A stretch of DNA of 64,000 nucleotides from Janthinobacterium sp. GW456P (GTDB lineage: Bacteria; Pseudomonadota; Gammaproteobacteria; Burkholderiales; Burkholderiaceae_D). The position numbers and the translations under genes were made by a program. Below, piece after piece: positions 52,678 through 61,696 of the stretch. The notes beneath the pieces were generated by a model. That model saw only the letters and a program-made list of their open reading frames with translations. It was not told the DNA's origin and made no database searches. The stretch lies in contig NZ_NEHB01000003.1 in assembly GCF_002127655.1 (NCBI RefSeq), positions 207,047-271,046 on the forward strand, read 5' to 3'. How positions within the stretch are numbered: position 1 is the first letter of the stretch; each line of letters starts with the position of its first letter.

Positions 52678-53595
52678 TTAAGCTGGCTGGGAGCGCATCT
52701 GGGGCGCCATCTTACCTTGCAGATGCACATCGATCAAGGCGAGCAGGCGCTCGATCAGCTGGGGCGGCATGTCGTGCCCCATGCCTTCGATCACTTCGAG
52801 CGTGGCGCCGGGAATCAGCGCCGCCGTATCGATACCGCAGGCGACGGGGATCAATGGATCGGCCGCGCCATGGATCACCAGCGCCGGACAGCTGATGCTG
52901 GGCAATAGCTGCGTGCGCTCGCCCGAAGCGGCAATGGCGACCATCTGCCGCGCCACGCCTTCCGGGCAACTGCCGCGCGCCAAAGCCGCCTCGATGCGCT
53001 GGTACAGCAGTTTTTCCGACACGGGATAGGCAGGGCTGCCGATGACGCGCACGGTGGCCGCCATGTGCGCCATCAGTTCGGCGCGGCTGGCATTGCGTTT
53101 CGGACGTTGCAATAGCGCATTGCGCGCCGCCCGCGTCGGGCCGGGCAAGCCGCGCCGGCCGCTGCTCGACATGATGGAGGTCAGGCTGAGCACCTGCTGC
53201 GGCGCGCGCGCCGCCATCACTTGCGCGATCATGCCGCCCATCGACACGCCGATCACGTGCGCCTGCGCAATGCGCAAGGCCGCCAGCAAACCCAGCGCGT
53301 CGTCCGCCATGTCATTGAGGGTGTAGGAAGTCTTCAGGGGCCAGCCCAGCAGGTTTTTCACGTAGGCCAGCGGCAGATACGGTTTGCCCGCCTGCGCCAT
53401 CTTGCTCGACAACCCGCAGTCGCGGTTGTCGAACCGCAGCACCCGAAAACCTTGTTCGACGATGCCTTCGACGAAGTCCGCCGGCCAGGCGATCAGTTGC
53501 ATGCCCAGGCCCATGACCAGCAGCACACACGGGTCGCCTGGGTCGCCGTGGCTTTCATAAGCTATGTTGAGGCCGTTCGCCATGATGGTTGCCAT
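52678..53595 (-). CDS. Alpha/beta-fold hydrolase
   Basis: A 305-residue soluble hydrolase of the epoxide-hydrolase/haloperoxidase type. Visible are LLVMGLGMQLIAWP (oxyanion HG-like region), RVLRFDNRDCGLSS, the nucleophile elbow HVIGVSMGGMIAQ (serine), the acid in IHGAADPLIPV and the histidine in IEGMGHDMPPQL. The triad is complete, unlike the lipoprotein at 11969. AGAGAGG precedes the ATG. The substrate is unknown. Palindromic element copy B lies in its upstream region. Confidence 0.88.
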   Translation of the reverse strand: MATIMANGLNIAYESHGDPGDPCVLLVMGLGMQLIAWPADFVEGIVEQGFRVLRFDNRDCGLSSKMAQAGKPYLPLAYVKNLLGWPLKTSYTLNDMADDALGLLAALRIAQAHVIGVSMGGMIAQVMAARAPQQVLSLTSIMSSSGRRGLPGPTRAARNALLQRPKRNASRAELMAHMAATVRVIGSPAYPVSEKLLYQRIEAALARGSCPEGVARQMVAIAASGERTQLLPSISCPALVIHGAADPLIPVACGIDTAALIPGATLEVIEGMGHDMPPQLIERLLALIDVHLQGKMAPQMRSQPA

Positions 53596-53718
53596 GATTG
53601 CCTCTCTTCAGGAACCAGCACGCAGACACGATCGCTGCGGCCTTGCAATCAGCATACCACTATTGTGCTTCAGACATGAGACCGGCACGCGGCACCCAGC
53701 TGAAGTGTTGCTCTGCTT

Positions 53719-53837
53719 GCACATGACAGAACCTACTGCGCGTCGCGACTTGCGGCCTGCGATGCTCACCGTACCTAAAGTACGGTTGCGCTTCTCGACC
53801 ACAATTCGCTTCCGCTCGCTACGGTTCTGTCACGTGC
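53719..53837 (-). repeat. Long-hairpin palindromic element, copy B
   Basis: A 119-base element between the HmuS-like gene and the hydrolase gene. Outer arms GCACATGACAGAACC (53719-53733) and GGTTCTGTCACGTGC (53823-53837) pair with a single wobble/mismatch. The apical stem is ACCGTAC-CTAAA-GTACGGT (53768-53786). Read on the minus strand, the core is about 90 percent identical to copy A at 35384-35471. The apical pair G-C of copy A is A-T here, and the outer arms share no sequence with those of copy A. Confidence 0.85.
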
Positions 53838-53864
53838 TGACACCAACCAATTTGAAAAAAAACA

Positions 53865-55019
53865 TTATTTTGCCTTTGGCAGACTGTCGGCCAGATCCAC
53901 CCACGCTTGCGGCTGCGGTTTGCCCCGCTCGCGCACGCCGAAGAAGGAGACCACTTGCGTGCCGTCGTTGTCGAAGAACTCGACGGACGTGACGCCGCCG
54001 CGCTTGACGACCCAGCCGCTGCGCAGGGCCGTGTCGCGGATGTGCAGGTTGAAGTCCGGGTCCAGCACGTTGAAGAAACCGCCGGCGGCCATGGTTTTCT
54101 CGATCTTGCCGCTGTAGATCTGCGTCAAGCCGTCGTTGCCCAGGAAGACCATGATGGCGACCTTGTCCTTCGCCGCGTTTTCCAGCAAGGTGCGCAGCGC
54201 TTGCGGTGTCACGCGCTCGACGACGCCGGCCGGCGCCAGGCGCAGGGCCTGTTCGCGCGTCAGATGGAATTCGCGCATGATTTGCGCAAACTGGTGCACA
54301 TCCGTCATGTCTTTCCAGGCCAGCTGGAATTCCTTGACGTCGATCTCGCTGTCCGGCTTTTCAGCGGCCTTGGGCGCCACGGCCAGCACGTTCAGTTCCC
54401 CGGTTTGCTGGGGCGCACGGAAGGTCGCCACCAATTTGTCGTAGACGGCCACGCCAGGCTCGTTGCGCAGGTAGATCTTGTGCACGGCCGTGCCGTTGGC
54501 ATCAAAGAATTGCAGGCTGCGCGTGGGCTTGCCGTCGCGGCCAGCTTGTTCCACGGCAAATGCGTATTTCCAGTTTTCAAAGTGGAAGCGCAGGTCGATC
54601 TGGCCGCCCAGGTAGCCGCCCGCGATATTGCGCTGGCGCGCTTCCGTTTCCGGGTCCTTGGCGTCGGCCTGCTCGGACTTGTCGCCCGCCTGCTTGAACT
54701 TGCTGGCGACGCCCGTCGTTTCGATGACGCCGTTTTCATTGCGCGTGATCGCTTGCACAAGGCCCAGGTCCAGCGCGGCGCGCATGATTTCGCGCGGCCC
54801 GTTGCCGTCCGCCTGCAGGCGCGTGACGCCCTTGCCGATGTTGGTTGCCAGCAATTGCGCTTCGGACACGCCCAGCGCGCGCGCCGCGTCGCGGATCTGC
54901 AGCTTCGGCTGTTCCGTGCGCAAGGTGGACCAGCGTTCCGCCAGGGTGGCTGGGGCCGCATATGCGTTTGCAATCAGCAGGCTGCCTAGCAGGGATAGAA
55001 CGAGTTTGGATAACTTCAT
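53865..55019 (-). CDS. HmuS/ChuS-like heme utilisation protein with a signal peptide
   Basis: A 384-residue protein resembling hemin-degrading factor HmuS/ChuS, made of two repeated halves (about residues 30-200 and 215-380). The axial histidine region of ChuS is seen as WKDMTDVHQFAQIM, and IRDAARALGVSEAQLLAT, LRFHFENWKYAFAVE and FNVLDPDFNLHIRDTALRSGWVVKR fit the family. Unusually it starts with MKLSKLVLSLLGSLLIANAYAAPA, a clear signal peptide, whereas known HmuS proteins are cytoplasmic. It is downstream of the TonB receptor on the same strand, 61 bases away, beyond a terminator. No strong ribosome site is seen. Confidence 0.85.
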   Translation of the reverse strand: MKLSKLVLSLLGSLLIANAYAAPATLAERWSTLRTEQPKLQIRDAARALGVSEAQLLATNIGKGVTRLQADGNGPREIMRAALDLGLVQAITRNENGVIETTGVASKFKQAGDKSEQADAKDPETEARQRNIAGGYLGGQIDLRFHFENWKYAFAVEQAGRDGKPTRSLQFFDANGTAVHKIYLRNEPGVAVYDKLVATFRAPQQTGELNVLAVAPKAAEKPDSEIDVKEFQLAWKDMTDVHQFAQIMREFHLTREQALRLAPAGVVERVTPQALRTLLENAAKDKVAIMVFLGNDGLTQIYSGKIEKTMAAGGFFNVLDPDFNLHIRDTALRSGWVVKRGGVTSVEFFDNDGTQVVSFFGVRERGKPQPQAWVDLADSLPKAK

Positions 55020-55044
55020 AGAGGGACCATTCAATCAAACATGG

Positions 55045-55069
55045 AAAAAAAGAGGGGCAGGCGCCCCTC
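55045..55069 (-). terminator. Terminator or attenuator between the TonB receptor and HmuS-like genes
   Basis: On the minus strand GAGGGGC pairs with GCCCCTC over a 4-base loop and is followed by seven T residues. It lies 12 bases after the receptor stop and 26 bases before the HmuS-like start, so downstream expression would need read-through or a promoter within the very short gap. Confidence 0.88.
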
Positions 55070-55080
55070 CCCGGTAAAAA

Positions 55081-57444
55081 TCAGAAATTGACGCTGAGGC
55101 TGGCTGCGACGTTGCGGCCCGGTTTGGCGTAGCGCTCGATCTCGGCGCGGCTGGCGGCCGTGGTGCCGGCGGCCAGGCTGCGCGAGGCGGCGTAGTCCCA
55201 GTACTTGCGATCCGTCAAGTTGTACACGCCGACGACGATCTTCGCGTTCTTGTGCACGTTCCAGTACGTCGACAGGTCGAAGATGGTGTACGACGGCACG
55301 GTAAACAGCGGGCCTGCATCGCCGATCAGCAGGTTTTCCGGCGCCTGCCTGGCGCCCGCATGCACGGCCGTCAGCGCCAGGCCGAACAGCTGGTTCGCAT
55401 GGTCGTAGCCGAAGGTCAATGCCGACTTGGCCGGCGCCACCGAGTTCAGGCCGCCGCTCTCGCCCGTCTGGGTATTGAAGGAGCGGCCCTTGGCCACGCC
55501 GGTCGCCAGGTCCACGTGATAGCCCTGCATGGCCGGCGCCCAGGCGCCCAGCTCGGCGCGCAGGGTCAGCTCGGCGCCCCAGGTGCGCGCATTGCCGATG
55601 TTTTCCGGGCGGAACAGGCCGCGCGTGATGGTCGGGTAGTTCACCGGATCATCTTTTTGCATCACATAGTCGATCATGTCCGTGTATTCCGTCTGGTAGA
55701 CGGACGCGTGCATGCTCAAGCCCCTGGTGACATCGCCCTTCAGGCCCAGTTCATACGCCTTGCTCGTTTCCTTGCGCAAGTTGGCATTGCCCAGCACGGC
55801 ATAGCCCTGCCCCGTTCCCGTATAGCTGAACGAGTCGTAGGTGCCCGTGCGCTCGGCCGCCGTCGGCAGGCGCGTGCCGCGCGTGAAGGTGGCGTAGGCG
55901 CTCATCTGCGGCAAGACTTCCACGGACAGGCTCAAGCTGGGCGTGAAATACGTGTCGCTCTCTTCGCGCACTTCCTTGGCCGCGTTCGGCACGGCGATCG
56001 CATAGGTTTGCAGGTTTTTCGGTTCGTTCTTGCGGTAATCGGCACGCAAGCCCGGCGTCAGCACGGCTTTCTTGCCCGCCAGATTGAAACTGAGATCGTC
56101 GCGCACATACAGGGCCAGCTTGCTCGTGTCCATGTCGGCCATGCGGTTCTTGTTGGTGACCTGATGCTGGCCCGTGGCGACGATGACGCGGTCTTCGCGC
56201 CACGGACGGCGCGTTTTCAGCTGTTCCAGCTGCACGCCGTACAGCAGCGCGTTGTCCGCATTGAGCTGCTTGAACGCTTCCGACGTCAGGCCGATGCTGT
56301 CATTCTTGAAATTGGTATCGATCGAGCGCCGGGCCGGACTGCCAAACGTGTAGAGGCCTTGCGTCTTGTCCTCGGTTTTCGCGTTCTGCAGATACACTTT
56401 CGACGTCAGGCGGTCGAACAGGGCAAAATCCTTGAGCACCATGTCGTGGCCCAGGCTCACGCGCGTGCGCTTGGTGGTGGAATCCTGCTGCACGCCCGTC
56501 GGATAATACGTGCTGACCTTGCTACGCAGGTCGCGCTTGTTCTTGCGCTCGAACATGTCGACCGTCAAGTCCAGCTTCTGTTCGCCAGGCAAGGTCCACA
56601 CGAGCTTGGACAGCAAGGCGTTCGAATGCCAGTCGTCCGGGTTGACGGGCGTGCTGCCGCGGCTGTCCAGCTGCTCGCCATCGCGGTGCACATACACGGC
56701 CAAGCCCTGCAGATTGGCGCCGATTTTGGCGGCGCCCGTCAGCGTGTGTGCATTGCTGCGGTCGGCCGTGGCGCGGCCGTATTTATAGGCCACGTAATGG
56801 TCTTGCCCTTCGCCCAGGTAATCCTCGGGCGACTTGGTGATGAAGGCCACGCCGCCGCCCAGGCCGGGGTTGGCGCCGCTGGCCGCCGTCGTGCCCGAAT
56901 CGATGCGCACTTCGCGGAAGGTTTCCGGATCAAAATAATCACGGCCCGTGGCGAAAGCGTTGAGGGTGTTGCCGTCCGGCTTGGGCGCCGCGTCGGGCAG
57001 CGAGATGCCGTCGAGTTCCAGGCTGACCCGGTTGCCTTCCAGGCCGCGGATGTTGTAACCGGTATTGCCGGAGCCGTCCCACACGCTGCCGCTGCCCGAG
57101 GCCGCCGCCGGCGCACTGATCAAGGGCAAATAGCGCACGATGCCACCCATCTCGGTGACATTGCGGCGCTCCAGGTCGTCCGCCGTGACGACCGTCTTGG
57201 TGCCGGCGCGGCGTTCATAGTCCTGCTTGGCGTTGACGACGATTTCCGGGAAGACAGGCAACTTGGCCGGCTCCTGAGCGGCCGTGCCCGCATTGATGGC
57301 GGCCGTCTGCGCGAGAGCAGGCAGCATCGGCGCCGCGAACAGGCCCAGCAAGGCGGCGCGCAGCACCAGGTTAGGGCGGCGGGCAGGCAGATGAGCTGAG
57401 AATACGACGGGTGCAGCGGTGCGCTGCGGAAGCACAGTAGTCAT
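55081..57444 (-). CDS. TonB-dependent heme/hemoglobin receptor
   Basis: A 787-residue outer-membrane receptor of the hemoglobin/transferrin type. A long signal peptide ends near LPALAQ. The plug domain spans about residues 60-190 (VTADDLERRNVTEMGGIVRYLP, GYNIRGLEGNRVSLELDGISLPD, GGGVAFITKSPEDYL) and the 22-strand barrel follows, with the late FRPENIGNARTWGAEL and GVYNLTDRKYWDY blocks and terminal aromatic residue F (SLSVNF). It imports heme iron with TonB energy. A Fur box lies upstream, so it is expected to be induced by iron shortage. Confidence 0.93.
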   Translation of the reverse strand: MTTVLPQRTAAPVVFSAHLPARRPNLVLRAALLGLFAAPMLPALAQTAAINAGTAAQEPAKLPVFPEIVVNAKQDYERRAGTKTVVTADDLERRNVTEMGGIVRYLPLISAPAAASGSGSVWDGSGNTGYNIRGLEGNRVSLELDGISLPDAAPKPDGNTLNAFATGRDYFDPETFREVRIDSGTTAASGANPGLGGGVAFITKSPEDYLGEGQDHYVAYKYGRATADRSNAHTLTGAAKIGANLQGLAVYVHRDGEQLDSRGSTPVNPDDWHSNALLSKLVWTLPGEQKLDLTVDMFERKNKRDLRSKVSTYYPTGVQQDSTTKRTRVSLGHDMVLKDFALFDRLTSKVYLQNAKTEDKTQGLYTFGSPARRSIDTNFKNDSIGLTSEAFKQLNADNALLYGVQLEQLKTRRPWREDRVIVATGQHQVTNKNRMADMDTSKLALYVRDDLSFNLAGKKAVLTPGLRADYRKNEPKNLQTYAIAVPNAAKEVREESDTYFTPSLSLSVEVLPQMSAYATFTRGTRLPTAAERTGTYDSFSYTGTGQGYAVLGNANLRKETSKAYELGLKGDVTRGLSMHASVYQTEYTDMIDYVMQKDDPVNYPTITRGLFRPENIGNARTWGAELTLRAELGAWAPAMQGYHVDLATGVAKGRSFNTQTGESGGLNSVAPAKSALTFGYDHANQLFGLALTAVHAGARQAPENLLIGDAGPLFTVPSYTIFDLSTYWNVHKNAKIVVGVYNLTDRKYWDYAASRSLAAGTTAASRAEIERYAKPGRNVAASLSVNF

Positions 57445-57553
57445 GATGGTCCGGTTTAAGAGTGGAGGCTGGCTCTTGAACCCGGATCGATAACGAAAGT
57501 GTTAACGATGCATAAGGAAAGTTTGCTGGCGAAAACAATACTGTAACACGAAT

Positions 57554-57571
57554 CATTCTCATTTGAGAATG
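57554..57571. promoter_or_regulatory. Fur box upstream of the heme receptor
   Basis: CATTCTC-ATTT-GAGAATG is a perfect inverted repeat of the GAGAATG half-site of Fur boxes, 110 bases before the receptor start. A second overlapping match (TGAGAATGATTCG on the minus strand) extends it. It suggests iron-dependent repression of the heme uptake pair. Confidence 0.75.
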
Positions 57572-57605
57572 GCAATTGGTCTAGACAGATGTTATTTCGC
57601 AACAA

Positions 57606-57635
57606 TTATAAAAATGCCAGCCGGATGGCTGGCAT
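57606..57635 (-). terminator. Rho-independent terminator of the queE-queD-tadA operon
   Basis: ATGCCAGCC pairs with GGCTGGCAT over a 4-base loop; on the minus strand TTTTTATAATTG follows. It lies about 50 bases after the tadA stop. Confidence 0.85.
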
Positions 57636-57684
57636 GGTTATCATCTGGACAAGGCCATCGGGCCCTGTCCTGCTGCACAGGATG

Positions 57685-58633
<949 letters not shown>

Positions 58634-58641
58634 ATTTTTTG

Positions 58642-59277
58642 TTAAGGTATTTGCAGGAGTTTATGGGTTTGCAGGCTCAGCTTCCACTTCGGGTTGCTTT
58701 TGCATGTCTCGATGGCCAGCTTCATGTTATGCGCGGCCAGGGGGCCATCCATCGCCTGCACGAAGAAGTTCTCGAAGTCCAGTTGTTCGTAGGCGGCCAG
58801 GTCTTGCTGGAACTGGGGAATGACGACCTTGATCTCATTGCCCTTGTGGACGACCAGTGTCGAGCCCATCTTCGGGCTGACGCAGATCCAGTCCACGCCG
58901 GGCGGCACGGGCAAGGTGCCGTTGGTTTCGATGGCGATGGTAAAGCCCACCGCGTGCATGGCGTCGATCAGGGCCGTGTCCAGCTGCAGCAGCGGCTCGC
59001 CGCCCGTAAACACCACGTATTTGCTCGGCGCATAGCTGGCCGGCCACAGGCTGTCGATCAGCGCGGCCAGTTCCTGCGGCATCTTGAACTTGCCGCCCAG
59101 TTCGCCGTCCGTGCCGACGAAATCCGTGTCGCAGAACTGGCACACGGCCGTGGCGCGGTCGCTTTCGCGGCCCGTCCACAGATTGCATCCGGAAAAGCGG
59201 CAAAACACGGCCGGACGGCCCGCGTGCGCACCTTCGCCCTGCAGGGTGTAAAAAATCTCTTTGATGCTATAAGTCAC
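58642..59277 (-). CDS. queE: 7-carboxy-7-deazaguanine synthase QueE
   Basis: A 211-residue radical SAM enzyme. The cluster motif has the QueE-specific spacing C-x14-C-x2-C (first cysteine in SGCNLW, then AVCQFCD) in place of the usual CxxxCxxC. Other blocks are YTLQGEGAHAGRPAVFCRFSG, VFTGGEPLLQLD and AIETNGTLPVPPG. The start is GTG with AGGAA before it; frames further upstream are not supported. It is first in the operon, with TATAAT at 59374 as promoter. Confidence 0.93.
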   Translation of the reverse strand: MTYSIKEIFYTLQGEGAHAGRPAVFCRFSGCNLWTGRESDRATAVCQFCDTDFVGTDGELGGKFKMPQELAALIDSLWPASYAPSKYVVFTGGEPLLQLDTALIDAMHAVGFTIAIETNGTLPVPPGVDWICVSPKMGSTLVVHKGNEIKVVIPQFQQDLAAYEQLDFENFFVQAMDGPLAAHNMKLAIETCKSNPKWKLSLQTHKLLQIP

Positions 59278-59565
59278 TGTATTTCCTAAGAGCTGGCTGA
59301 CGCATCGCGCAGGGCGTACGCGCCGGCGCCGGCGCACAGCGCCGCCACCGCAAAAGCCGATTGACAACCCTCTATTATATGCCGCCACGACACTTCCCGT
59401 GCAAATGCCGTGCCTGCCGTCTGGCGCCGCGGCATCCGGCAGCAAGAAAGCCACAGCGGCCGGCAAAACTGCGCAGCTTTTGCGTTTAGACAATATAAAT
59501 AGCCCAAGGTTAATATATTTTCTGTAAGAACATTGCCTGTTGGAAAACATTTAGGGAGCGAGAAA
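59278..59565. other. Divergent intergenic region of queE and the histidine kinase gene
   Basis: About 290 bases with no supported gene. A GC-rich palindromic run GCGCCGGCGCCGGCGC lies in the queE leader, and an AT-rich stretch ahead of the kinase presumably holds its promoter (TATAAATAG and TTAATATATT). No preQ1 riboswitch fold was recognised. Confidence 0.5.
59374..59379 (-). promoter_or_regulatory. -10 promoter element of the queE-queD-tadA operon
   Basis: TATAAT on the minus strand, about 97 bases before the queE GTG. The best upstream hexamer, TTGCAC, is 19 bases away, slightly long for a -35. Confidence 0.55.
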
Positions 59566-60465
59566 ATGATGCAACGCTGGCTACGCCCGCCGTGTCGCCT
59601 GAGCATTCTGGCTTGCCTGGCGGCCGGCGCACTCGCTTCCCTGCACGCCGGTTACGCCGCCGGCCCGATGCTGCAGACCGGGAGGCCCTTGCCCCTGATG
59701 CTGGCCTGCGCCATCCTGTGCGGTGCGCTGGCGCTGATGCTGTGGCGCCAGCACCGCCTGGCGCTGCGCCTGCGGGCGCTGGAACAGCTGCGCGCGGACG
59801 CCGAGCAGGAGCACTTGACCAGCGGGCAGCAGCAGGCACGCGAACAGGAGCGCCAGCGCATCGGGCGCGACATCCACGACGACCTGGGTCAGCATCTGCT
59901 GACCTTGAAGATCGACCTGTGCATGCTGCAGACCAGCACGCATGGCACGGCGCCCCAGCTGGCGCAGCAACTGGCCGTGATCGTGCGCAATGTCGACCTC
60001 AGCATCGCTGCGCTGCGCTGCGTGATCCACGACTTGCGCCCGCCCGCCCTCGACGCCGGGCTGCAAGCAGCATGCGAGGAGCTGTTGGCCGACTTCCGGC
60101 GCACCACGGACATTGATTGCCGTTTCGATTACCGTCTCGACGCCGCCGCCGGCCGCGCGCATGGCGTGTTGCTGTACCACGTGGTGCAGGAAGCGCTGGC
60201 CAATATCGCCCGCCACGCGCGCGCCACGCATGTCCATCTGTGCCTGCAGCAAGCGGGCTCCACTGTGAAGTGCCGCATCAGCGACGACGGCATAGGGTTG
60301 CCGGACTCGCCGCCGCGCCTCGGTTGCGGCCTGTCCGGCATGCATGAGCGCGTGGCCGCCGCCGGCGGCAGCCTGCACATCAACAGCCGCAGCGGCGCGG
60401 GCACCACCTTGTGCTTGTCGCTGCCGCTGCCGGTCCGCCATGACGAGGCGATGGCCCATCGCTGA
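59566..60465 (+). CDS. Membrane-anchored NarL-type sensor histidine kinase
   Basis: A 299-residue kinase. Two N-terminal hydrophobic segments (about residues 12-32 and 44-60) bracket a very short periplasmic stretch, leaving no obvious sensor domain. A coiled region leads to the HisKA_3 phospho-acceptor (GRDIHDDLGQHLLTLKIDL; histidine near residue 104) and then an HATPase domain with the N-box VVQEALANIARHA and G-boxes ISDDGIGLPD and GLSGMHERVAAAGG. AGGGAG is upstream. No response regulator lies beside it, so it is an orphan in this window. Confidence 0.9.
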   Translation: MMQRWLRPPCRLSILACLAAGALASLHAGYAAGPMLQTGRPLPLMLACAILCGALALMLWRQHRLALRLRALEQLRADAEQEHLTSGQQQAREQERQRIGRDIHDDLGQHLLTLKIDLCMLQTSTHGTAPQLAQQLAVIVRNVDLSIAALRCVIHDLRPPALDAGLQAACEELLADFRRTTDIDCRFDYRLDAAAGRAHGVLLYHVVQEALANIARHARATHVHLCLQQAGSTVKCRISDDGIGLPDSPPRLGCGLSGMHERVAAAGGSLHINSRSGAGTTLCLSLPLPVRHDEAMAHR

Positions 60466-60555
60466 AAATATTGCTCAATATCAACACCTTCGGCCCGCCA
60501 CGCTGCATCATGGCCAACGAACCAGCCCCCACTCACGCCCAAGAAGGATGCTTTC

Positions 60556-61542
60556 ATGCCGGATAGCCACGCACATGCCAGCGTATCGCCGTATGGTGAA
60601 GCCCAGGGTTTCGCCGTCAAGATGATGGAATTACTGGTCGTGCCCACCTTCGTACTCGATGTGCATGGCACGGTGATGATCTGGAACCGCGCCTGCGAGC
60701 AGCTGACGGGCGTGCCAGCGTCCGAAGTGCTGGGCGCGCGCGAGCCGGGCCGCTGCTTTTACAACGACGAGCGCCCCACCCTGGCCGACCTGCTGCTGTC
60801 CGGGCGCGGCGGCGACATGCGCGCCCTGCATGCCCAGCAGCAATATCGCAGCGGCACGGGCAGCAACCTGTGCGCGGAAAACTGGTGCGACATGCCGCGC
60901 ACGGGGCGGCGGCGCTACCTGGCCGTCGATGCCAGTCCCATCTATGGCAATCACGGTGAACTGATCGCCGTGGTCGAAACCCTGCGCGACATGACCGATG
61001 AAAAACGCGCGCAGGTGGAACTGGAACGCCTGGCCACGCGCGATGGCTTGACGGGGCTGGCCAACCGGCGTTGCTTCGACGACACCATCCTGGCCGAGTG
61101 GCAGCGCGCCCAGCGGCAGGAGCAGCCCCTGTCGCTGCTGATGGTCGACGTCGACAATTTCAAGGAATATAACGACAGCCACGGCCACCAGGGCGGCGAC
61201 CTGTGCCTGCGCAAGGTGGCCGGCGCCGTGGCCAGCGAAATGCGCACGAACGACCTGGTGGCCCGCTACGGCGGCGAAGAATTTGCCGTCATCCTGCCGA
61301 ACCAGTCGCTCAAGGGCGCGGCCATCGTGGCCGAACGCATCCGCCAGCGCGTGGAACGGCTGCAGCTGCCGCGCAAGCGTCCCGGCGGCGCCTGCGTCAC
61401 CGTCAGCATCGGCGCCGCCACGGCCCTGCCCGGTCCCGGCACGGAACTGGGTCAGCTGATCCACACGGCCGACTGCGCCCTGTACCGTGCCAAGCACCTG
61501 GGCCGCAACCGCATCAGCCTGCCGGAAACGACGCTGACGTAG
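60556..61542 (+). CDS. PAS-GGDEF diguanylate cyclase
   Basis: A 328-residue soluble protein. A PAS domain covers about residues 20-145 (VVPTFVLDVHGTVMIWNRACEQLTG...RRYLAVDASPIYG), with an insert holding two cysteines (GSNLCAENWCD) that could bind a cofactor. The GGDEF domain follows (RDGLTGLANRRCFDD, MVDVDNFKEYNDSHGHQGGD, RYGGEEFAVIL). The active site reads GGEEF, and an inhibitory RxxD site (RTND) lies five residues before it, so it should make cyclic di-GMP with product feedback. It follows the kinase gene after 90 bases. Confidence 0.93.
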   Translation: MPDSHAHASVSPYGEAQGFAVKMMELLVVPTFVLDVHGTVMIWNRACEQLTGVPASEVLGAREPGRCFYNDERPTLADLLLSGRGGDMRALHAQQQYRSGTGSNLCAENWCDMPRTGRRRYLAVDASPIYGNHGELIAVVETLRDMTDEKRAQVELERLATRDGLTGLANRRCFDDTILAEWQRAQRQEQPLSLLMVDVDNFKEYNDSHGHQGGDLCLRKVAGAVASEMRTNDLVARYGGEEFAVILPNQSLKGAAIVAERIRQRVERLQLPRKRPGGACVTVSIGAATALPGPGTELGQLIHTADCALYRAKHLGRNRISLPETTLT

Positions 61543-61696
61543 GCAACAGGCGCCAGCCGAAGCGATGCCTACGGCCATCGCAGACATCCGCATGGTCCTG
61601 CCCGCACAACGGATTGTCAGCCCCTATGCACGGCGGCGCGAATCTTCTATGCTGCGGTGTTGCACTTTCATAACATCCAAAAAAGAAGGAGCCTTC

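Noticed and set aside
59278-59376. preQ1 riboswitch ahead of queE
   Set aside because: The leader is GC-rich and lacks the short hairpin plus A-rich tail of preQ1-I.
59286-59606. 106-residue open frame on the minus strand upstream of queE
   Set aside because: It overlaps the kinase start, has no ribosome site and its peptide looks like translated non-coding DNA.
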